Shown: in pieces, positions 1-11,084 of the stretch
Layout: every line of letters begins with the position of its first letter
Numbering within the stretch: the first letter of the stretch is position 1
Source of the DNA: Przewalskia tangutica
Lineage: Eukaryota; Streptophyta; Magnoliopsida; Solanales; Solanaceae
Assembly (NCBI GenBank): GCA_029844215.1
Contig: CM056725.1
Span: 30,906,485-30,970,484, forward strand
DNA: 64,000 nucleotides
Direction of reading: 5' to 3'
The notes under the pieces: generated by a model
What the model was told of the DNA's origin: nothing
Database searches by the model: none
Seen by the model: the letters and a program-made list of their open reading frames with translations, nothing else
Program-made: the position numbers and the translations under genes

Positions 1-1017
1 CTTGTAAGAAGTTATTTAATGATTTTAATGATAATCAAAGAAATGATTTAAATTGCATACAGTTGCTCATGATATCTACTCGTGCTAAGAGTCATTTTTC
101 CACTTCACCGCGTCCCGGGCCGGGCAGATTCGTGCACATATATCAGGAAGATTCACCGCGTCCCTCACTAGAGGGCCAGACAGTTTATGTATATATATAT
201 GATGATTCCACGGACAGACATCCGTGATGCGGGTACAAATACCCATGACAGTATATTCCACCGCGTCCTCGCGAAGAAAGGCGATTTATTCATTTATTTA
301 CATCTGATGATTTTATGACTAAGCATGCATGAGTACTGGTATGACTCTCATTCTTTTATGATACAGTTGACTCTCTACCTTACAGGACATAGTTTTGATC
401 TTATTTACATGATTTCATGCTTACATACTCGGTATATTATTTAAATCGACCCGCCTTTTCGGTGTGTGCATGCCGCGTGTTCAGTGTTGAATAGGTGACC
501 TTCCAGTTTAGGACTTCTGTATAGCAGTTGGAGAGCTCCTTTGTTCCGGAGCCAGCTATTTTGGTACAGATATTCATCTTTCAGACTTATGCATATTTTG
601 GGCACGACGGGGCCACATCGTCATATGTCGATATCGTACTCTTAGAGTGCATGAGCGATTGTAGGTTGGACGTTTGTACCTTGCTTTGGGTTGTAATGTT
701 GTTTTACTCTGTGTTGGGGCGTTTCCGGTTATACTTGTTGTTATCTAGTAGCAGCCTTGCCTGCTTGCTTATTTTGACTATTTCTTTGTGTACATAATGT
801 TGGTTGATGGCAGCCTAGTTGGCTAGCCTGTTATGATTGTTGTTCTGTTGTTATTTTGGCAGCCTTGATGGCTAGCCCAGTTTGGGGAGATGTTGTAAAA
901 GTAGCGTTGTACTGTCGAAATTTCTATAGATCTCAGTATTAAATGGATTAAGAGTAACAGGTCAGTATGACGTCCAATTAGGACGTTTGTCGCGGCCAGT
1001 CGGGTCGGGTCGTGACA
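1..1017 (+). mobile_element. LTR fragment W, 3' end of a Ty3/gypsy LTR
   Basis: The segment ends in GGGTCGGGTCGTGACA, the same terminal type as the other LTRs in the window, so it reads as the 3' part of a plus-strand LTR whose start lies outside the window. No tRNA-Met primer site follows (the next bases are CCTTGGGCC), so it is a 3' LTR or a solo LTR rather than a 5' LTR. It contains a GC-rich repeated stretch near its left end. A reading frame of about 89 codons at 528-797 has no recognisable domain and I do not treat it as a gene. The body differs from the main family, so W is a related but separate subfamily. Confidence 0.6.
90..300. repeat. Degenerate minisatellite in LTR W
   Basis: The phrase TTCACCGCGTCC or CCACCGCGTCC recurs at irregular 50-80 base spacing, mixed with AT-rich (TATATATA) spacers. 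This is the W counterpart of the GC-rich minisatellite cassettes in the other LTRs. Confidence 0.5.
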
Positions 1018-1659
1018 CCTTGGGCCATTAGGATCTGTATAAATTATTGCATATTTATACCTGTTTCATATTTAGTTAGAGATGAACATACCTCTTGGCT
1101 TCTGTCTGAATACTAAATATGTTTTGACGTTCCTTGATACGGGTTCATTTGCATACATGTTGATCATTTTGTAATATCCTCTGCTTCTTGCCAATAGTAT
1201 GTTTTAACTTGCTTAGTCTTGCCTCTTTAAGAATGCCTAATATCATCTATATCAATCTTTCCTTTTCTTCTCTATGTCTCACGTGCTTAATACGAGCTCT
1301 ATATGTTTGAATGTGAATGTCTGTTAATTGGGCCTATCATATATTGGGCTGACTGACTGCGTCCTCTAAACTGGAAATTTATAGGCATATGTAGCACTTT
1401 TTAGCCTTACTGCATGTTTCTAAGGCCCTATGCGGGGCTGAACAATATTTGGGCTTTTAATTTGTTTCAATATGTTGGTGTTTCAGATTAAAATGGAATC
1501 ATATACATGCTTGAGTTACATGATTATTTGTCTATTTCCTGGGATATATACTAATCCTTTACTTCTTTTTTACATGAAATGCAATGCATCGGAGCAACGA
1601 AGAGTCTCATTGAGAGACTCATCACACCTCTTATAAAAAATGAAGATCCTTGCCTATGT
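1018..1659. other. AT-rich sequence between LTRs, no gene seen
   Basis: No LTR motif, coding domain or tandem repeat is visible. A short perfect inverted repeat (GAGTCTC, 5-base spacer, GAGACTC) lies at 1602-1620. The segment probably continues at 11085 on the far side of solo LTR X, so it may be part of the older Ogre/TAT-like element whose end is seen at 12013. Confidence 0.4.
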
Positions 1660-4036
1660 TGTTACACCTCGTAAATCCAGGACATGAATAAGAGAATAGA
1701 CGCGAGAGCGCAAGACTTGAAAATTGGTACGAAAGAAAGAATTATTTTTCCGAAGGAAAATCTTCCGAACGACGGAAAGGAAAAATGTTCGTTGATGGGA
1801 ATTAGATTCTCAAAATGCATTATTTGAGGAGTATAAAATTTATTATTATTGTGGAAATGTATTTTTACGGATTTGGACACGTAGGGCCCACCCGAGAAAT
1901 TGTACGTTATGTGGGGCCCACGAGGGTTACGAAATTTTACGGACGAATGGGAGGGCGACACGTGTCACCCCCCCCCCCCACATGGGCTTGCTCGAATGGA
2001 CCATGGTTTAGTGGTCTTGTGACCAAGGTTAAGTAGTATTGTGGATGACAAAGTCTTGAAGCCTAGCTTGATATAATTGACTAAGTCAAAGAGCCACTTG
2101 GCTTGATATTTAAATGCCATTCATCCAAGCCACACAAGTGTTATAATCTTGACCCTCCATTGTGTTATATATTCACCCTAAGTTGCAAGACAAGTCTTTT
2201 ACACTTAGAAAAAAATTAGAACACTTAGTGTTATAGAGAGGAGCTCTCGGCTTTGTTATAAAGAAAGAAGAAAAAAAATTCGTTTGTAGTTCAATAATCC
2301 CAATACTTTAAACCAAAGTTCCTAGAGGTATTGTAAGGATATCTCAATAGAAATATCCCGAAAAACGATGTTTTCACGTTAGTCGCAAGGCGAAAACCTA
2401 AGGTGTTCTTCAACTTTGAAGATGGAACTTGAAGAGGAGTTCTTCATGAGCTTCTAAGGAGTGCTTGGAGCGTATTGGAATATAAGAAGAGGAGCTAAAA
2501 GTTGCTAAGGATTGACTTTTACGCTTGGACATTATTAGGGCTTATTGAGGTATAATCTTCATCTTCTTAATGTAATTGAAGATTACATGTTATAGTAGTT
2601 AAGAAATGAGCATGTGGTATATATATTAAAGTTTGAAAAGATTTGGATCATGTCCACATGTTAAAATTGAAAAATGGACAAGTTAGCCATTAATGTTGTA
2701 ATTAATTTGGACGGTAGTTACAATCGTCGCATGTTAAGGAAGAAAGGATTTATAGTTGTTGTAATTGTTATTATGTATATAACATGTTGAAATAACAACT
2801 TGGATTGAAAAAAGAATTGAAAGGAAATTGATAATTGTTGTGACAATGATAGCCGAATATGGCTTGGAAATATTGGACAGTTTTGTATTGATTGTGGGGC
2901 AGAATTTTACACGTCCTATTATGCGTGTAATCCCCTTTGTATTTGCTGAATTGTTGGTCCTAAAATATGGCGTTTGGTTATTGATTTTTGGACCTTGAAA
3001 AAGGTGGAAAAGTACGTAGAAACAAATGAAGTGCTGCCCGATTTTCCGTAGAATAAGAGACCTAGCACTTAGTATGATTCTACGTTAAAAAGTGAGGAGT
3101 TGATAGACATGTTATGATTAATATAGGTTGAAGTACTACGAGTAGCGTATTCTACTTAAAGGATGGAATAGATATCAAGGTTGAAGTACTTTGAAGCATT
3201 TTGCTATTTGTCGATAATCGTCGCGAGGTATGTGAACCTCTTCCTCCTTTTGGCATAATTCTATGTATGAAATGTACATGTGGTGTTATTTCATGATTCC
3301 TTCTACTCTTAGAAGTTAAGAGGTATGTATGTTGATTTACTCTATGTAAAAGTTATGTCTAAGTTATCTTAAGTTCTTACCAAGTCTTATGGGGGATGTT
3401 GGTAAGAGTCGTTAGGAAGTATTTGGAGTCGAGTTGACCTTGCTAATTTACCGCACGAATGAGAATAAATATCGAACAAGCCATTGCAACGTTAATAAAA
3501 GAAAATGTATCGACAATCAATTATATTAAAATGAGTAGAATTCTCCATCTGCATAGAAACTAAGATAAGACAAAATTGTATTATATTTTCTAGATCATGG
3601 TTGCTTTAATAAGATCGTTATAAATAAGTATAACCTATTCACAACGCATAAACGTATATGTTACTTAATAGTAAAGAGTTTACGTTATGAAGTTTTAAGA
3701 TCATGAACCGTGAATTCTTAAAAGGTTAAGAGACTTTATTTTTAAAGTAAAGAGACTTGATATTCTAAGTTAAGAAACTTGATTTCTAAAGTTAAGAGAC
3801 TTGAAGTATTTTGAAAGTTATGTAACTTGATTTGAAAGTATAAGTCTCTTGGTTATAAAAAAAAGAAGAATGTAAGTGTCTAAAGCATAAAGTTAGTATA
3901 ACGACTTTATGGGAAGTTGGTTATAATAGCTTTATGGAAAGATGAAAGAATGGTTTACTCTAGTGATGTAAATAAGGATAAATGACTCGAAATGAAGAAA
4001 GACAAATTGATTTGAAGGCATCAATTGCTTAAAGTT
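1660..4036 (+). mobile_element. Solo LTR X, left part
   Basis: It starts TGTTACACCTCGTAAATCC, the family LTR start with substitutions. It carries the family landmarks in order: the GACACGTGTCACC palindrome near 1956, the GTCGATAATCGTCGCGAGG block near 3210, and the CATCTGCATAG-AAACTAAGAT block near 3550. The LTR resumes at 10689 and ends at 11084. The five bases before it (TATGT) and after it (AATGT) match at four of five positions, which fits an old target-site duplication. No internal region is attached, hence a solo LTR. Compared with complete copies, roughly 1 kb is missing at the break. X is clearly more diverged than Y, B, C, F and H, so it is older. Confidence 0.75.
1953..1979. promoter_or_regulatory. 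G-box palindrome and poly-C run in LTR X
   Basis: GGGCGACACGTGTCACCC holds a CACGTG core inside a near-perfect inverted repeat, followed by a run of C. It corresponds to the palindrome found at the same relative position in all other LTRs here. Confidence 0.55.
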
Positions 4037-4525
4037 TACCTCGATGAGCCCAAAATTATCCAAGTTTAATGTCGCTCCTGAGCAACGTTAAGCTCCTACT
4101 CCGTGCGCTCCAACCCGCTCCGAACAACCCTTAGAAGTTCTACGCAACTTCTACTTAACACTTCAATGAAGGTTTTCCTTAGGGTTTCGTTTAGTGGCTA
4201 AAGGAAAGTATAATGGTATTTCAGGGCTCTACGTATAGAGGTAACTTTGGAAAGTACTACAAGGTATATGGGCTAGAGTATTTGGGCATTATAACAATAC
4301 TTGGAGAGTATTCCTATACCACAAAGGGGTATTATCTGAAAACAACTAGGCTGGGGTACCCTCGGCTAGACACTGAGGGAGGAGGCTCTCGGCCAGGGCT
4401 CACAAAGGGGGTTCGGCGAAGGGGCCTCTCAAAGGGGAGGGGTGTGGTGGGCGAAACTTCGAGGGAGTAGTTTGAGACTTAGAAAGATTGCTCAAGTTTG
4501 GATGAAGAAAGTCTTCAACAGAGGG

Positions 4526-4533
4526 TATTTATA
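4526..4533 (-). promoter_or_regulatory. TATA box of Y 3' LTR
   Basis: TATAAATA on the minus strand, about 410 bases inside the LTR. The same octamer stands at the same LTR position in the other copies. Confidence 0.65.
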
Positions 4534-4703
4534 GGTCAAGGAATGGCCAACCAATGGCCAAGATTCATCCAAGTGTTAGGCAAGTGTAAGGCTAGGATTA
4601 AGCCAAGTGCACCTTATCCATCTACCACACCAACTTGCACAAAATATCCTACCAACTAAAGTAGCCCAAATCGTCCACCTTGCCGTCCCTAAGCTTCCAA
4701 TGT

Positions 4704-4725
4704 GAGGGTGACACATGTCACCCTC
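4704..4725. promoter_or_regulatory. 22-bp G-box-like palindrome
   Basis: GAGGGTGACA and TGTCACCCTC form inverted arms around CA, with an E-box type core (CACATG). It is conserved in every LTR here, about 200-250 bases from the LTR start and upstream of the TATA box. This position fits a transcription-factor site of the bZIP/bHLH class; the class is an inference. Confidence 0.5.
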
Positions 4726-4939
4726 CCGTTGGTCCAAAATGTTTCGTCTCTCGGAAAAATCCGCAAAAATTATAAATGTCATAGCCGGAATTTTCCCTTC
4801 GCAAGTCTAGTAAAACATTTCGTCGAAAAACGACTCTTTTCGGCACTTGTGTACAAATTTTGAAACTTGCCAAAACTTAAGGCTTAAATTATTATACGCA
4901 CGCCCTTACGTACATACTCTGGAAATACGGGGTATAACA

Positions 4940-4974
4940 TTCTCCCCTCCTTAGAAACATTCGTCCCGAATGTT
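4940..4974 (-). other. Polypurine tract of Y with adjacent hairpin
   Basis: On the minus strand AAGGAGGGGAGAA (4940-4952) directly abuts the LTR start TGTTATACC, as expected of a plus-strand primer. Next to it at 4956-4974 is AACATTCGGGACGAATGTT, two perfect 8-base arms around three bases. The same pair occurs at every complete 3' end in the window. Confidence 0.8.
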
Positions 4975-5741
4975 CCTTCTCAAGACGGATAACGATCAAG
5001 TTCTTCTAACAAGTTGCCAACGCCACGCCTGGCCACGAAATAACACACGTTCTCTTCCTTCCTTACTCGTCGTGCCCTTCCCGAACACTTGAACTCTGCT
5101 AGTATACGTACCACACTTCAGTCATCGCTTCCGTTCCCAAAACTTTGGAGTCACCACCTCCAAACTTGTCATCTTACTAGCCTCAATCTTCCTTAAGGCC
5201 ATTCCCGGCCTTCACGATCCGCTTCTGGTCGAACACACACACGAACTAATACGATGGTCAACTAAACTTGGGCCCAGCACCCTCGTGACCCTACCACCTG
5301 GCGGGACCACCCAGAGCTGACCCAACCCCAAAACAGGCCGCGAGTTGGCCCGCAACATGGCCCCAACCCGACCCACTTAACGCATCAAGCTCTTGTTTCC
5401 CGATCCGGAACAATCTTACCTATACAGGTCATGAAAGCTACCACTTCCATTTTACACTACCCAAGGAATTTTCCCACAATTACCCCACGTATACTTATAC
5501 ATTCTGACAAAGATCACCCGCAAAAATCTTGTACTCAAGATGGCCTTACATCTAAGGTCTCAACCGTAATATTCTAAGGTTCATCATTTTCTCACCCCCA
5601 GGCTTACCCTTTTCACTAACCAGGCTTCTAAATCACATTTTTGCACAAAGCTATAACATTAAACACATCCTCATAACATCAATACATATAAAACTCTAGA
5701 GGGTTAAGGATATACCTGAAAATAGGCGGTTCAAAGGACCG
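4975..5741 (-). other. Y interior between gag stop and PPT
   Basis: About 770 bases with no recognisable protease, reverse transcriptase, RNase H or integrase motif in any frame. It shares sequence with the matching part of element D (35754-36513). It includes a block rich in ACCCGACCC / GGTCCCGCC-type words that recurs in B, C, F and H. No gene is called. Confidence 0.6.
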
Positions 5742-6994
5742 CTAAAACTGGGAACTTCCACCGCGACCTCTGCCGTGGCCTGCCGGTGTATGATCATCCT
5801 TCCTAGCTATGGAAGGTGAAGGACCCACAACTGATCCCGTAGTCTGTGCTATCCTACCAGCGCTACCCCTGGTCGAACAGTCTCTCGCCAGATGGCCCTG
5901 TTGGCTGCAAAAATAACAAGCTCCCTTGGTACCACGACACTCCCCGAAATGCGGTCTACCACATCGACCACATCGAGGTAGGGGTGACTGCATCTGGCCC
6001 ACACCCCTACTCCCCTGGAAATCTGAACCCCTGGAGCTCTGACCTGCTCCTGAATCTCCCGGATGCCCTGAAGGTTGGGGAGGACCACTCTGCACTGGCG
6101 GAGGTACAAAACTAGTATGCTGCTGAGGCGGTCCGCCTCGAAAGTCACCAAAGGACCCTGCTTTGCAGCCTGCCTGCTGATCTTGGTCGTTCAGTCGATT
6201 TCTCGCTCCTCACCTCCAGTGCATAAGCTGCATGCGGGCAATGTCCATGCGGTGAAGAGCTACACGAACAAGCCTCTGTCAAGTAGTCATCTAACCGTGC
6301 GTGGCGGTGTACTCATCCTCCATGCTCATTACTCTACGGGGGCATCTGAGCCAACGAGTCGAACTCCACATTGTACTCGGCTATGCGCGGATTACGCCTC
6401 AACATCAAAAATCACGGGCGTGCCCTCCTCATCTGTGGAGGCAAGAAATGTGCAAGAAAGGCCCGGCTTCGTCCCAAGCGGTGGAAGTGCATTCTCTCCG
6501 GGGACGGCTCGCGAATCAAACGATCATTGCGGTATCCGCGCCGATGTGAACCTAGGACCGCGACTCGGTCTCGAAGCCTTGATCACTCTCATGATCGCTG
6601 TGGCGTCGGATGAACTCCTGCGGATCATCCTCGGGCCTCGACCGTAGAACTCTGGCGGGCTACATCTCGAAAGTCCGTAGCCTCAAACTATCGATCTTGG
6701 GTGAACCATGGGTGCTACGGAGCTGCTGCGTCGGCCTATCCTCGTGTCAGCCACGATCACGGCGATGGCGGGCGTCTCTTTGTACCCCAACTCCTGCGCC
6801 CCTGTGGGGTGAAGGTGCAGTGCGTGGTCTCATCGACCACTGCTGCGGCTCTAAACTTCTTTGGTGGCGGCGTCGCAAAACTTCGCCGTCAAACCTGTCT
6901 CGAGTAATGGCCAGGGCTGCGCCTCGTACTCCTCTGTATCTCACTAGCGGCTCCTCGCTGCTTTGCCACTGGGCGGGTTGCCTTGCGCGGGCAT
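5742..6994 (-). pseudogene. gag remnant of element Y, intact CCHC zinc knuckle
   Basis: Gag forms the particle that packages retrotransposon RNA. The likely start is the ATG at 6994, about 200 bases after the PBS; several frameshifts and stops follow. The last 118 codons (5742-6095) are open. They hold an upstream CGRCGRPHFGEC block and then the zinc knuckle CYFCSQQGHLARDC (C-X2-C-X4-H-X4-C, all four ligands present), followed by a Gly/Arg-rich tail ending GSSQF and a stop. The span would be about 417 codons. In autonomous relatives of this chromovirus-like type gag runs on into pol; here it closes with a stop and no pol follows. Plus-strand frames across 5846-6996 are shadows. Confidence 0.85.
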
Positions 6995-7099
6995 AGCGGT
7001 GAAAGCGAAATCGTCGGAGGGTCCAACTTACAACACGGCTCTAAGCGGGATCTCGGAATGAGAAGAATGAAACCAATCCTAAATGTCCTGCGACCTCAC

Positions 7100-7131
7100 G
7101 ATTATAGATGTAGTGCCTGACACCGATAATC
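7100..7131 (-). ncRNA. Leader stem-loop of Y (decayed copy)
   Basis: GATTAT and ATAATC arms at the same distance from the PBS as the well-formed stem-loops of C, B, D, F and H. Here the GTGCAC loop has decayed to GTGCCTG. It is read as an RNA structure in the element leader. Confidence 0.45.
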
Positions 7132-7177
7132 AAGACTCTACTAGACACGGTCTGTAGACACTTTCCGAGGATTAACT

Positions 7178-7189
7178 GCTCTGATACAA
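7178..7189 (-). other. Primer-binding site of Y
   Basis: On the minus strand this reads TTGTATCAGAGC, one mismatch from the tRNA-iMet complement TGGTATCAGAGC. It lies 4 bases inside the end of the 5' LTR and sets the orientation of the element. Confidence 0.8.
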
Positions 7190-7799
7190 CTTTTGTCACG
7201 ACCCGTTCGGGGCCCGTGACTGGTGCCTTACCCGGGCACCCAACTAGTCATACATCAGAGAAAATCAGCGGAACATAAAAACAAGACATGAAGCAAGAGA
7301 TATTATATATAAACAGGCCAACCAAAATAGTTGCCTTCTGTATATAAATACTTAAAAACCCGAACAGTTTAATCCTTTACAAACCTGCCCACAACAGTAC
7401 TATAGACCTCTAAGATTTACAACAACCATGACGGGACAGGGCCCCGCCATACCACGAATGTACAAGAACCTACAACTCGGGAACACATGCAGAAGAATAA
7501 GCCTCGGAGAAGCGGAGCTTCAATCTGTTGGCTGTGATCCATGGCGAGGATCAACTCTGGGTGTACTCTACTGCGGCATGACGCAGCCCCGAAGGAGGTC
7601 GATCTGGCAGTACCAAGTATGTGGCGAAAAATCTGCGGTTAAATCATAACAGTCTATATAAAGCAGGAGACATGTATGATAACCAAAATACAGAATGCAA
7701 CATAAAAGCAGTCAAGTCAGGGACTCACGCCTCAAGTTATCACTCGATATATAACTATGGGTCTCACGCCACAACATCAATCATGTTCGCATCATGGCG

Positions 7800-8215
7800 C
7801 GCATGCCTCGGAATCTGCGCCGGTGTAGACATGTCCATGATGCAACAACAATAATAATGCCACATGGCCACATGCCGGAGTGCGCCGGTGCGGACATGTC
7901 CATGTAACATCAACAACAATATCTTGGGTGGTCAACCACGCGCGTAGCCACGTGCGGAATTCTACATCGGTGCAGACACGTCCATGTAACAATAATAACC
8001 ATATATCGGGTAATCAACCCTGCCGCATGGCCACATGCCCCCGGAATTCTACATCGGTGCAGACACGTCCATATAACAATAATAACCATATATCGGGTAA
8101 TCAACCCCGCGTAGCCACATGCCCCGGAATTCTACGCCGGTGCGGACATGCCCATGTAACAATAATAATGAAACATACCCATGGAATCTTCCGTCGCTGC
8201 CGATGCGTCCAGTAA
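7800..8215. repeat. Minisatellite of about 70-86 bp, about five units, in Y LTR
   Basis: Units share GGAATTCTAC-TCGGTGCAGACA, CCATGTAACAATAATAACC and GGTAATCAACCCCG-AGCCACATGCC. The central units are about 80 bases and nearly identical; the outer ones have decayed. Other LTRs have unrelated minisatellites at the equivalent place. Confidence 0.8.
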
Positions 8216-8278
8216 GCTCTCAGCAAGTCAACGGCCCTCCGTGAGAGCGGTAGTATAGAAACACAATTCTTGCATAAC

Positions 8279-8397
8279 AAGGGCTATCACAACAAGCATA
8301 GGCGAGTTACACAACAACAAGCATAGGCATGTTACACAACAACAAGCATAGGCAAGTTATACAACAACAAGCATAGGCAAGTTATACACAACTCAAG
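8279..8397. repeat. Short tandem repeat AACAACAAGCATAGGCAAGTTA, 4-5 units
   Basis: Consecutive units of about 27 bases with small variations (GCGAGTTAC, GCATGTTAC, GCAAGTTAT). D carries three-unit versions at 33089-33170 and 38958-39050. Confidence 0.85.
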
Positions 8398-9142
8398 GTA
8401 CTTCCATTTTGTATAAAAGTCCGGGTTTTAACCCTAAAGTACTACGTACGTTAAATTCCTTTTAAAGAGATCCATTCCTTTTATAAAGGTCACCCGATAC
8501 CCGTAGTATAAAAATAGAGTGACTCACATTTTTAGGTAAACCAAAACACTTTCCTTTTCAACAACATTCTTTCCCTAAGGTTCGGTTTGCCTAATTTCAA
8601 TTACTCAGGTCTCTTTATTTTAGAAAAGTTCCATAGTTCATAGTCTTAATCATTTAAGAATATAATTCTCTTTTAAACAATCTGAGAAACATATGCCTTA
8701 TAAGTGTAGGTTATTCTTGTTCATAAAAAATCTTATTAAGCAGCCATGATCTTAGGAAATGTAATATCATTTTGTCTCATCTTAGCTTCTATGCAGATGG
8801 AGGTTTCTACTGGTTTTAATAATACTTCATTATTCAATACATTTTCCTTTATTAATGCTGCAGTGGTTTGTCGGTACTCATTCTGATTTCCGAAATCAGT
8901 AAAACATTATTCCCTTTTAAAAACCAAGTACTCATTACTCACGAATGAGGTTTCACACAAACATCCATATTAAGTCAAGTCTCTTATCTTTGAAGATCAA
9001 GTCTCTTAACTTCTAAAAATCAGTAAACCATTTTCTTTATCTCTCTTAAGACGTTATACCTAACTTCCCATAAAGCTAGTATAACTCTTATGTTTTCAAA
9101 ATCAAGTATTACTCTTCTTTCAAAACGGTTTCTTAATCTTTT

Positions 9143-9425
9143 GAAATACTTCAAGATTATTTATTATTCAGGCTTAAGTCAAAAGACATTGCCGTACAAC
9201 TATATTCAGTTAATACACGTACGTCTACCGTACTATATATATATCCCTTTAAAATATTCCAAGGTTCTTATTATTCAGGCTTAAGTCAAAAGACATTGCC
9301 GTACAACTATATTCAGTAAACACACGTACGTCTACCGTACTATATATATATTATTCGGCTTAAGTCAAAAGACATTGCCACACGTACGTCTACCGTACTA
9401 TATATATATTCTTTTAAAATACTTC
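9143..9425. repeat. Tandem repeat of about 80-105 bp with TATATATA spacer, three units
   Basis: Each unit contains GGCTTAAGTCAAAAGACATT, an ACACGTACGTCTACCGTAC block and a TATATATATA run. The third unit is shortened. The same array is in both LTRs of B. Confidence 0.85.
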
Positions 9426-10274
9426 ATGCTCAAGAGTATAGGAAGAATCACATACCTTGCGACGATTATCGACTATAAGCAAAACGCTCCACGGCTATAC
9501 CCCGACTAGCCTTGTCCACCTTCCAAGTAGCACATGCTACTCGCAGAACATTCAACCAATAAAGGTTATCGATTTCTGTAAATGCGATCTATGTAAGTAC
9601 AGTTAAATCTTCTACTTATATTCTTCTGACGTGATTTCAGTTCAAGTCTATTCTGTAATATCCTTCTATTACAGTTCAATTCTCTTCTATGAACCTTATA
9701 TACATTTCTATACTACTACAGTATGTAATTCCCAATTACAATAGAAGGACAGTAGTATTTACCTCGATGAGCCCAAAATTATCCAAGTTTAATGTCGCTC
9801 CTGAGCAACGTTAAGCTCCTACTCCGTGCGCTCCAACCCGCTCCGAACAACCCTTAGAAGTTCTACGCAACTTCTACTTAACACTTCAACCGACTATGAA
9901 GGTTTTCCTTAGGGTTTCGTTTAGTGGCTAAAGGAAAGTATAATAGTATTTCCGGGCTCTACGTATAGAGGTAACTTTGGAAAGTACTACAAGGTATTTG
10001 GGCTAAAGTATTTGGGCATTATAACAATACTTGGAGAGTATTCCTATACCACAAAGGGGGTATTATACGAAAACAACTAGGCTAGGGGGGGGGTACCCCT
10101 CGGCTAGACACTACAAAGGGGGGAGGCTCTCGGCCAAGGGCTCACAAAAGGGGGTTTCGGCCAAGGGGCCTCTCAAAGGGGAGGGTGTGGTGGGTGAAAC
10201 TCGAGAGGAGGAGTAGTTTGAGACTTAGAAAGATTGCTCAAGTTTGGATGAAGAAAGTCTTCAACTTAGAGGGG

Positions 10275-10282
10275 TATTTATA
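10275..10282 (-). promoter_or_regulatory. TATA box of Y 5' LTR
   Basis: TATAAATA on the minus strand, about 410 bases from the LTR start. If transcription starts some 30 bases on, over 3 kb of this LTR would be transcribed leader. Confidence 0.65.
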
Positions 10283-10452
10283 GGTCAAGGAATGGCCAAC
10301 CAATGGCCAAGATTCATCCAAGTGTTAGGCAAGTGTAAGGCTAGGATTAAGCCAAGTGCACCTTATCCATCTACCACACCAACTTGCACAAAATATCCTA
10401 CCAACTAAAGTAGCCCAAATCGTCCACCTTGCCGTCCCTAAGCTTCCAATGT

Positions 10453-10474
10453 GAGGGTGACACATGTCACCCTC
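10453..10474. promoter_or_regulatory. 22-bp G-box-like palindrome in Y 5' LTR
   Basis: Identical to the copy at 4704-4725: inverted arms GAGGGTGACA and TGTCACCCTC around an E-box type core. Confidence 0.5.
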
Positions 10475-10688
10475 CCGTTGGTCCAAAATGTTTCGTCTCT
10501 CTGAAAAATCCGCAAAAATTATAAATGTCATAGCCGGAATTTTCCCTTCGCAAGTCTAGTAAAACGTTTCGTCGAAAAACGACTCTTTTCGGCACTTGTG
10601 TACAAATTTCGAAACTTGCCAAAACTTAAGGCTTAAATTATTATACGCACGCCCTTACGTACATACTCTGGAAATACGGGGTATAACA

Positions 10689-11084
10689 TTGAGGTACATA
10701 GCTTGCTGATCCTCATTCTTAGGATCACTGTTCAGCTGGTTGGAAAGCTCCATTATTTCGGAGGCTTTGTATTTGGTATAGTTCCCTGAGGTTGTAGATT
10801 TATGTACATTCAGGGGTATGGCGGGGCCCTGTCCCGTCACAATTGTTATGTCAAGAATTCTTAGAGGTCTGTAGTCATATCTTGTGGATTGGGTTGTGTA
10901 AAGAGAAAAAAAAGAGGTAACTGCTTTTTGGGTTACGTGTATATTTTTGGAAGGTGGCCTTATCGGCTAGCCTGTTATTTATTTCCTGTTAAGTTTATGT
11001 ATGTTCTGCTGATTATCTCTGATGTATACATGTAAGGGTGCCCAGGTAGGGCACCAGTCGCAGGCCCGGGGTCGGGTCGTGACA
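10689..11084 (+). mobile_element. Solo LTR X, right part
   Basis: Resumes with TTGAGGTAC, which in complete LTRs lies about 350-400 bases from the 3' end. It contains the conserved TGGCGGGGCCCTGTCCCG word and ends GGGTCGGGTCGTGACA. The following AATGT resembles the TATGT before 1660. Confidence 0.75.

Larger units (their letters stand above)
4037..4939 (-). mobile_element. Element Y, 3' LTR, truncated to about 0.9 kb
   Basis: This is a close copy of the U3-side 0.9 kb of the Y 5' LTR (compare about 9761-10688). It ends GGGGTATAACA, the reverse complement of the LTR start, and the PPT follows directly. The rest of this LTR, about 2.6 kb that would begin TGTCACGACCC, is missing. At the break the sequence passes straight from solo LTR X into the middle of the Y LTR. 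A single deletion that removed the adjoining ends of X and Y explains both losses. Confidence 0.85.
7194..10688 (-). mobile_element. Element Y, 5' LTR (3,495 bp)
   Basis: It is bounded by TGTCACGACCCG on the left and GGGGTATAACA on the right, the two ends of the family LTR in reverse. It carries the TATA box (10275-10282), the G-box palindrome (10453-10474) and three tandem-repeat blocks. Solo LTR X resumes immediately after it with TTGAGGTAC. The matching left target site was lost with the truncated 3' LTR. Its last 0.9 kb is nearly identical to 4037-4939, which suggests a recent insertion. Confidence 0.88.

Noticed and set aside
528..797. Hydrophobic open frame of 89 codons in LTR W
   Set aside because: No homologue or motif recognised, it sits inside an LTR, and the length is within chance for this composition.
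1966..1979. Poly-C run as a functional element
   Set aside because: A homopolymer next to the palindrome and not conserved in other copies; possibly a length error.
6075..6647. Plus-strand frame of 190 codons
   Set aside because: It lies antisense to the gag remnant of Y, whose minus-strand frame has a clear zinc knuckle.
8279..8397. Regular short repeats that could suggest a CRISPR array
   Set aside because: Units are directly adjacent without unique spacers, and the context is a plant LTR.
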